10,218 nucleotides of DNA from JAWUXM01 sp034111325 (GTDB lineage Bacteria; Pseudomonadota; Alphaproteobacteria; Rickettsiales; JABIRX01), in the NCBI GenBank assembly GCA_034111325.1, contig JAWUXM010000018.1:1-10218 (forward strand), in the 5' to 3' direction. Below are positions 7,544-10,218 of this stretch, piece by piece. Every line of letters starts with the position of its first letter. The stretch's first letter is position 1. The notes under the pieces are model-generated. The model saw nothing but the letters and a program-made list of their open reading frames with translations. It had not been told where the DNA came from and made no database searches. The position numbers and the translations under genes were made by a program.

Positions 7544-7571
7544 CGTTCCCTATAAAGGTTTGTATTGCGAA
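7537..7571. repeat. 35-base inverted repeat between dxs and lpxC
   Basis: TTCGCAA (7537-7543) and TTGCGAA (7565-7571) are perfect 7-base complementary arms. The loop contains a small inner CCT/AGG pairing. No T-run follows on either strand, so it does not look like an intrinsic terminator of dxs. It could be an operator for lpxC or an RNA structure in the dxs 3' region. Confidence 0.45.
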
Positions 7572-7605
7572 GGCTATGTATTTTAGACATTCCCCTCTGG
7601 GACGG

Positions 7606-7632
7606 AGGTGCTGAAACGAGTTCATCATGACA
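7606..7632. repeat. Possible decayed dispersed intergenic repeat (one arm)
   Basis: The plus strand from AGGTGCTGAAAC to TCATGACA resembles, at about 22 of 27 positions recalled from memory, one arm of a palindromic repeat scattered between genes in many host-associated and other bacteria (AGATCCTGAAAC to GGATGACA). Read on the minus strand it translates to 'CHDELVSA', the familiar spurious peptide of such repeats. The opposite arm is not recognisable, so if real it is degenerate. Only one copy lies in this window. Confidence 0.35.
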
Positions 7633-7672
7633 ACAGACTTTATACCAAGGTTCATCTTTAAATGTAGAGATT

Positions 7673-9550
7673 CTAGGACTTAACTGATTCAACAATAGCA
7701 TCAGCATCCAAACCTGCTTCCTTATACATCAAATCTGGTGCGTTATGATCAATGAAATAATCAGGAAGATGCATGGTTTTGACTTGCAGATTATTGAGGA
7801 GATTTTCACTAGCGAGGAATTCTAAAACATGTGAGCCAAAACCACCAATTGCGCCTTCTTCAATGGTGATGATTTTCTTATGAGTTTTGGCGATCTCCCT
7901 AAGTAGTTTTTTATCCAAAGGTTTGGCAAAACGCATATCTACAATCGTCGGATTGATTTTATCTTTGGCTAAAATCTCGGCTGCTTTTTTGACTTCAGCG
8001 AGGCGTGCGCCGAGTGAGAGGATTGCAATATCATTGCCTTTATTGATAATTTTTCCTTTGCCAATTGTAATTGGTTTGATGATTTTAGGAACCTCTAAGC
8101 CTTGTGCTTCACCACGTGGAAAGCGTAAAGCAATTGGTCCTTTATCGTAATTTGCGGCAGTGACGATCATAGCGGATAATTCAGCCTCATCACTTGCAGC
8201 CATGATTACAAAATTGGGCAAAGTGGCAAGATAGGTAATGTCAAAGCTTCCTGCATGTGAAGGGCCGTCTGCGCCAACCAAACCAGCGCGGTCAATGATA
8301 AAGCGAACAGGTAAATTTTGTAGAGCGACATCATGGACGATCTGGTCATAAGCACGCTGAAGGAATGTTGAGTAAATTGCGACAAATGGTTTATAGCCCT
8401 CACAAGAAAGCCCAGCGGCAAAAGTAACTGCATGTTGCTCAGCTATGCCTACATCAAAACTGCGTGTAGGGAATTTTTTGGCAAAAAGATCAAGCCCTGT
8501 GCCGCCAGGCATTGCCGCACTAATTGCCACTATTTTTTTATCCTTTTTAGCAAGTTTGATTAAATTCTCGGCGAAGATTTTTGTATAAGTTGCTGGTGCG
8601 TCAGCATTCTTCTTTTGCTTGCCAGTTGCTATGTCAAATTTAGCAACACCGTGATATTTATCGCTCGAACTTTCAGCTGGTTCATAGCCATGACCTTTTT
8701 TGGTTATGACGTGGATTAATACAGGTTTGTTACGTTTATTATTGCGGACATTTTCCAAGATAGGCACAAGGCTATCAATATTATGACCATCAATTGGCCC
8801 TAAATATTGAAAGCCAAATTCTTCAAATAAATTGGAGCCATGCATTGCATCAACAACGATCTCTTTAGCGCGACGTTCAGCGCTTTTAACTGTGTTTTGT
8901 AGGATGCTTGGTAAGGTTTTAATGACGCTTTTTGCCATGTCGCGCATGGAAAGATAAGGCTTTGAAGAAATTAAACGGGTTAAATAAGAGCTCATCGCGC
9001 CGACAGGTGGAGCAATCGACATGTCATTATCGTTTAAAATAACAATCAAACGGCTTTTTAAATGCCCTGCATTATTCATCGCTTCATAGGCCATTCCTGC
9101 GCTCATCGCGCCATCACCAATTACGGCGATTACATCATTTTCCTTTTTGCCTAAATCACGCGCAACCGCCATGCCAAGCCCAGCGGAGATTGAGGTCGAG
9201 CTATGACCAGCACCAAATGGGTCATATTCACTTTCCTTGCGTTTGGTAAAACCAGCGAGGCCGCCACCTTGACGAATAGTGCGAATTTTATCACGCCGAC
9301 CAGTGAGGATTTTATGTGGATAGGTTTGGTGACCAACATCCCAAATAACTCGGTCAGCAGGGGTATTAAAGACATAATGTAGTGCAACAGTAAGTTCAAC
9401 CACGCCAAGACCTGCGCCTAGATGTCCACCAGTTTCGGATACTGCTGCTATTGTCTCGCGGCGTAACTCTTCAGCTAGCTGTTTTAATTGCTTGGCTTCT
9501 AATTTACGTAAATCCGCTGGATATTTGATGTTGTCTAATAAATTGCTCAT
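7673..9550 (-). CDS. dxs: 1-deoxy-D-xylulose-5-phosphate synthase
   Basis: Thiamine-diphosphate enzyme that condenses pyruvate and glyceraldehyde 3-phosphate to DXP, the entry step of the MEP isoprenoid pathway (also feeding thiamine and pyridoxal synthesis in bacteria that make them). It is 625 residues, of normal length. The N-terminal domain has 'SETGGHLGAGLGVVELT' with His43, 'WDVGHQTYPHKILTGR' (70-85) and the diphosphate-binding 'GDGAMSAGMAYEAMNNAG' from Gly145 with Asn173/Asn175 ('LNDND'). The pyrimidine domain has 'DVGIAEQHAVTFAAGL' with Glu371, and 'DRAGLVGADGPSHAG' follows. I start at ATG 9550, where 'MSNLLDNIKYPADLRKL' matches family N-termini and AAGAG lies about five bases upstream. 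The frame stays open to 9646, with ATG 9601 ('MLIVANDNK') the only plausible alternative, but no ribosome site precedes it. Confidence 0.97.
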   Translation of the reverse strand: MSNLLDNIKYPADLRKLEAKQLKQLAEELRRETIAAVSETGGHLGAGLGVVELTVALHYVFNTPADRVIWDVGHQTYPHKILTGRRDKIRTIRQGGGLAGFTKRKESEYDPFGAGHSSTSISAGLGMAVARDLGKKENDVIAVIGDGAMSAGMAYEAMNNAGHLKSRLIVILNDNDMSIAPPVGAMSSYLTRLISSKPYLSMRDMAKSVIKTLPSILQNTVKSAERRAKEIVVDAMHGSNLFEEFGFQYLGPIDGHNIDSLVPILENVRNNKRNKPVLIHVITKKGHGYEPAESSSDKYHGVAKFDIATGKQKKNADAPATYTKIFAENLIKLAKKDKKIVAISAAMPGGTGLDLFAKKFPTRSFDVGIAEQHAVTFAAGLSCEGYKPFVAIYSTFLQRAYDQIVHDVALQNLPVRFIIDRAGLVGADGPSHAGSFDITYLATLPNFVIMAASDEAELSAMIVTAANYDKGPIALRFPRGEAQGLEVPKIIKPITIGKGKIINKGNDIAILSLGARLAEVKKAAEILAKDKINPTIVDMRFAKPLDKKLLREIAKTHKKIITIEEGAIGGFGSHVLEFLASENLLNNLQVKTMHLPDYFIDHNAPDLMYKEAGLDADAIVESVKS

Positions 9551-9845
9551 TGGCGCTCTTTTCTTTATCTGGAGCTTGTTATCATTAGCGACTATTAACA
9601 TCAAGTGCAAATAAGTGTGGAGAGCGGTAGGAGGCAAATATCCCAAGAAAAAATATAGAAGGTGAGGATGTGCAACTTAGACTAACATTCATCTTTAAAT
9701 GCATACTCATTGTAAGATTAGCAAAGTTAGATCTTTTAGCCAATCGGTCATATACCTGGATCGTAACAATTTTGCAACTTTCGCTTGTGTAGGCCTTAAA
9801 ACTATGCTACACTGGGTTGAAATTAACCAATAAAAAGAAGTCATT
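9551..9845. other. Intergenic region between divergent dxs and ankyrin gene
   Basis: Both genes must be started from this 295-base stretch. The dxs-proximal part holds an in-frame upstream extension of dxs without a ribosome site; I could not pick a convincing dxs promoter. An imperfect inverted repeat has arms 9721-9733 (GCAAAGTTAGATC) and 9759-9775 (GATCGTAACAATTTTGC), pairing with small bulges around a 25-base loop. The ankyrin-proximal part holds a plausible plus-strand promoter. No tRNA, small gene or mobile-element end was recognised. Confidence 0.5.
9785..9813 (+). promoter_or_regulatory. Candidate extended -10 promoter of the ankyrin gene
   Basis: TTGTGT (9785-9790) and TACACT (9808-9813) are spaced by 17 bases, and the TGC just before TACACT supplies an extended -10 element that could compensate for the weak -35. 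The start would be near 9820, giving a leader of about 25 bases. AAGAAG near 9834-9839 serves as ribosome site for ATG 9846. Confidence 0.4.
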
Positions 9846-10218
9846 ATGTCTAGAGGAAAGCCAATAAAACAGAAACTAAACGAACAATTACTAAGCGCCG
9901 CTGAGCAAGGTAATATTAATAAATTTGATAGTCTTATAAAACAAGGAGGCAAGATTGAAGCAAAAGATAAGAATGGTATCACAGCTCTGATGATAGCAGC
10001 CTCAAGGGGCCATGCAGGAATCGTGACATTATTATTGGGAAAGGGAGGCAAGATCGAAGCAGCAGATAAGAATGGTGTCACAGCTCTGATGATAGCAGCC
10101 TCAATCGGTCATGCAGAAATCGTGAGGTTATTGTTGGTAAAGGGAGCAAATATTGAAGCAGCAGATAAGAATGGCTACACAGCTTTGATGTTAGCAGCCC
10201 AGAATGGCCATGTTGCTG
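9846..10218 (+). CDS. Ankyrin-repeat protein, C-terminus beyond window
   Basis: Open from ATG 9846 to the window edge, 124 complete codons with no stop. After a basic N-terminus 'MSRGKPIKQKLN', residues 12-35 form a capping half-repeat ('LLSAAEQGNINKFDSLIKQG'), followed by 33-residue ankyrin repeats with the consensus D-K-N-G-x-T-A-L-M-x-A-A-x-x-G-H-x-x-I-V-x-x-L-L-x-x-G. Two full repeats and part of a third are visible. Such repeats mediate protein-protein contact; in intracellular bacteria many are secreted effectors, but no partner or secretion signal can be seen here. There is no N-terminal signal peptide, and any type IV secretion signal would be C-terminal, outside the window. The start is supported by AAGAAG about six bases upstream and a promoter at 9785-9813. 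Function and full length are unknown. Confidence 0.9.
   Translation, partial: MSRGKPIKQKLNEQLLSAAEQGNINKFDSLIKQGGKIEAKDKNGITALMIAASRGHAGIVTLLLGKGGKIEAADKNGVTALMIAASIGHAEIVRLLLVKGANIEAADKNGYTALMLAAQNGHVA
9945..10218 (+). repeat. 99-base tandem repeats encoding ankyrin units
   Basis: Units begin at 9945, 10044 and 10143, exactly 99 bases (33 codons) apart; the third is cut by the edge. Units one and two differ at about 12 of 99 bases by my count, with identical stretches such as the 20-base CACAGCTCTGATGATAGCAG. That closeness suggests fairly recent duplication or ongoing homogenisation by recombination. Confidence 0.85.

Noticed and set aside
7519..7707. Minus-strand reading frame of 62 codons crossing the end of dxs
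   Set aside because: It starts inside dxs in another frame, has no ribosome site, and its protein-like part comes from the suspected intergenic repeat.
9551..9646. N-terminal extension of Dxs to 9646
   Set aside because: The first codons have no ribosome site and do not resemble Dxs; ATG 9550 fits both family length and a nearby AAGAG.
9721..9775. tRNA-like appearance of the inverted repeat upstream of the ankyrin gene
   Set aside because: The arms pair around a 25-base loop, and no cloverleaf arms or T-loop GTTC motif can be found.
9707..10081. Minus-strand reading frame of 124 codons opposite the ankyrin gene
   Set aside because: Most of it is antisense to the ankyrin repeats, whose repetitive codons keep the opposite frame open; only its last part over 9707-9790 is worth a search.
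9945..10218. Regular 99-base repeats as a CRISPR array
   Set aside because: The whole unit is repeated without distinct spacers and it encodes ankyrin repeats in one open frame.

Overview
The window reads as a chromosomal segment of an AT-rich, probably host-associated alphaproteobacterium. The evidence is the gene set: a SUF iron-sulfur assembly operon led by an Rrf2-type regulator, an LPS gene (lpxC), an MEP-pathway isoprenoid gene (dxs) and an ankyrin-repeat gene of the kind common in intracellular bacteria. LpxC argues against Wolbachia, Anaplasma and Ehrlichia, which lack LPS. Dxs argues against Rickettsia, which has lost the MEP pathway. Another Rickettsiales or Holosporales-like lineage fits, but this is inference and the species is not identified.

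Positions 1-5965 hold one minus-strand operon. Read 5'->3' it is Rrf2 regulator, sufB, sufC, sufD, sufS, sufT (DUF59), then an A-type carrier gene cut off by the left edge. Gaps are 29 and 26 bases at the front and only 1-2 bases for the last four junctions, so those genes are probably translationally coupled. A near-consensus sigma70 promoter (-35 at 6030-6025, -10 at 6007-6002) precedes the regulator. An IscR-like palindromic box lies on its -10/start-site region, suggesting autoregulation by cluster status. SufS takes sulfur from cysteine, SufE relays it, SufBC2D builds the cluster, and the A-type protein with SufT helps deliver it.

sufE (6067-6477, plus strand) is transcribed divergently from the same 101-base intergenic region, so the operator could control both directions.

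Positions 6600-9550 hold lpxC and dxs on the minus strand, converging on sufE. Their 182-base spacer contains a 35-base inverted repeat, a candidate lpxC promoter and what looks like a decayed dispersed intergenic repeat. Dxs needs no Fe-S cluster, but the last two MEP enzymes (IspG and IspH) do, so the window's pathways are loosely linked.

Positions 9551-9845 are intergenic between divergent dxs and the ankyrin gene. From 9846 an ankyrin-repeat gene runs off the right edge; its 33-residue repeats are still closely similar at DNA level.

All complete enzymes keep their catalytic residues, and I see no tRNA, rRNA, insertion sequence or CRISPR array. I found no previously undescribed system here. 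The parts most worth a second look are the suf operator region, the ankyrin gene and the repeats around dxs.
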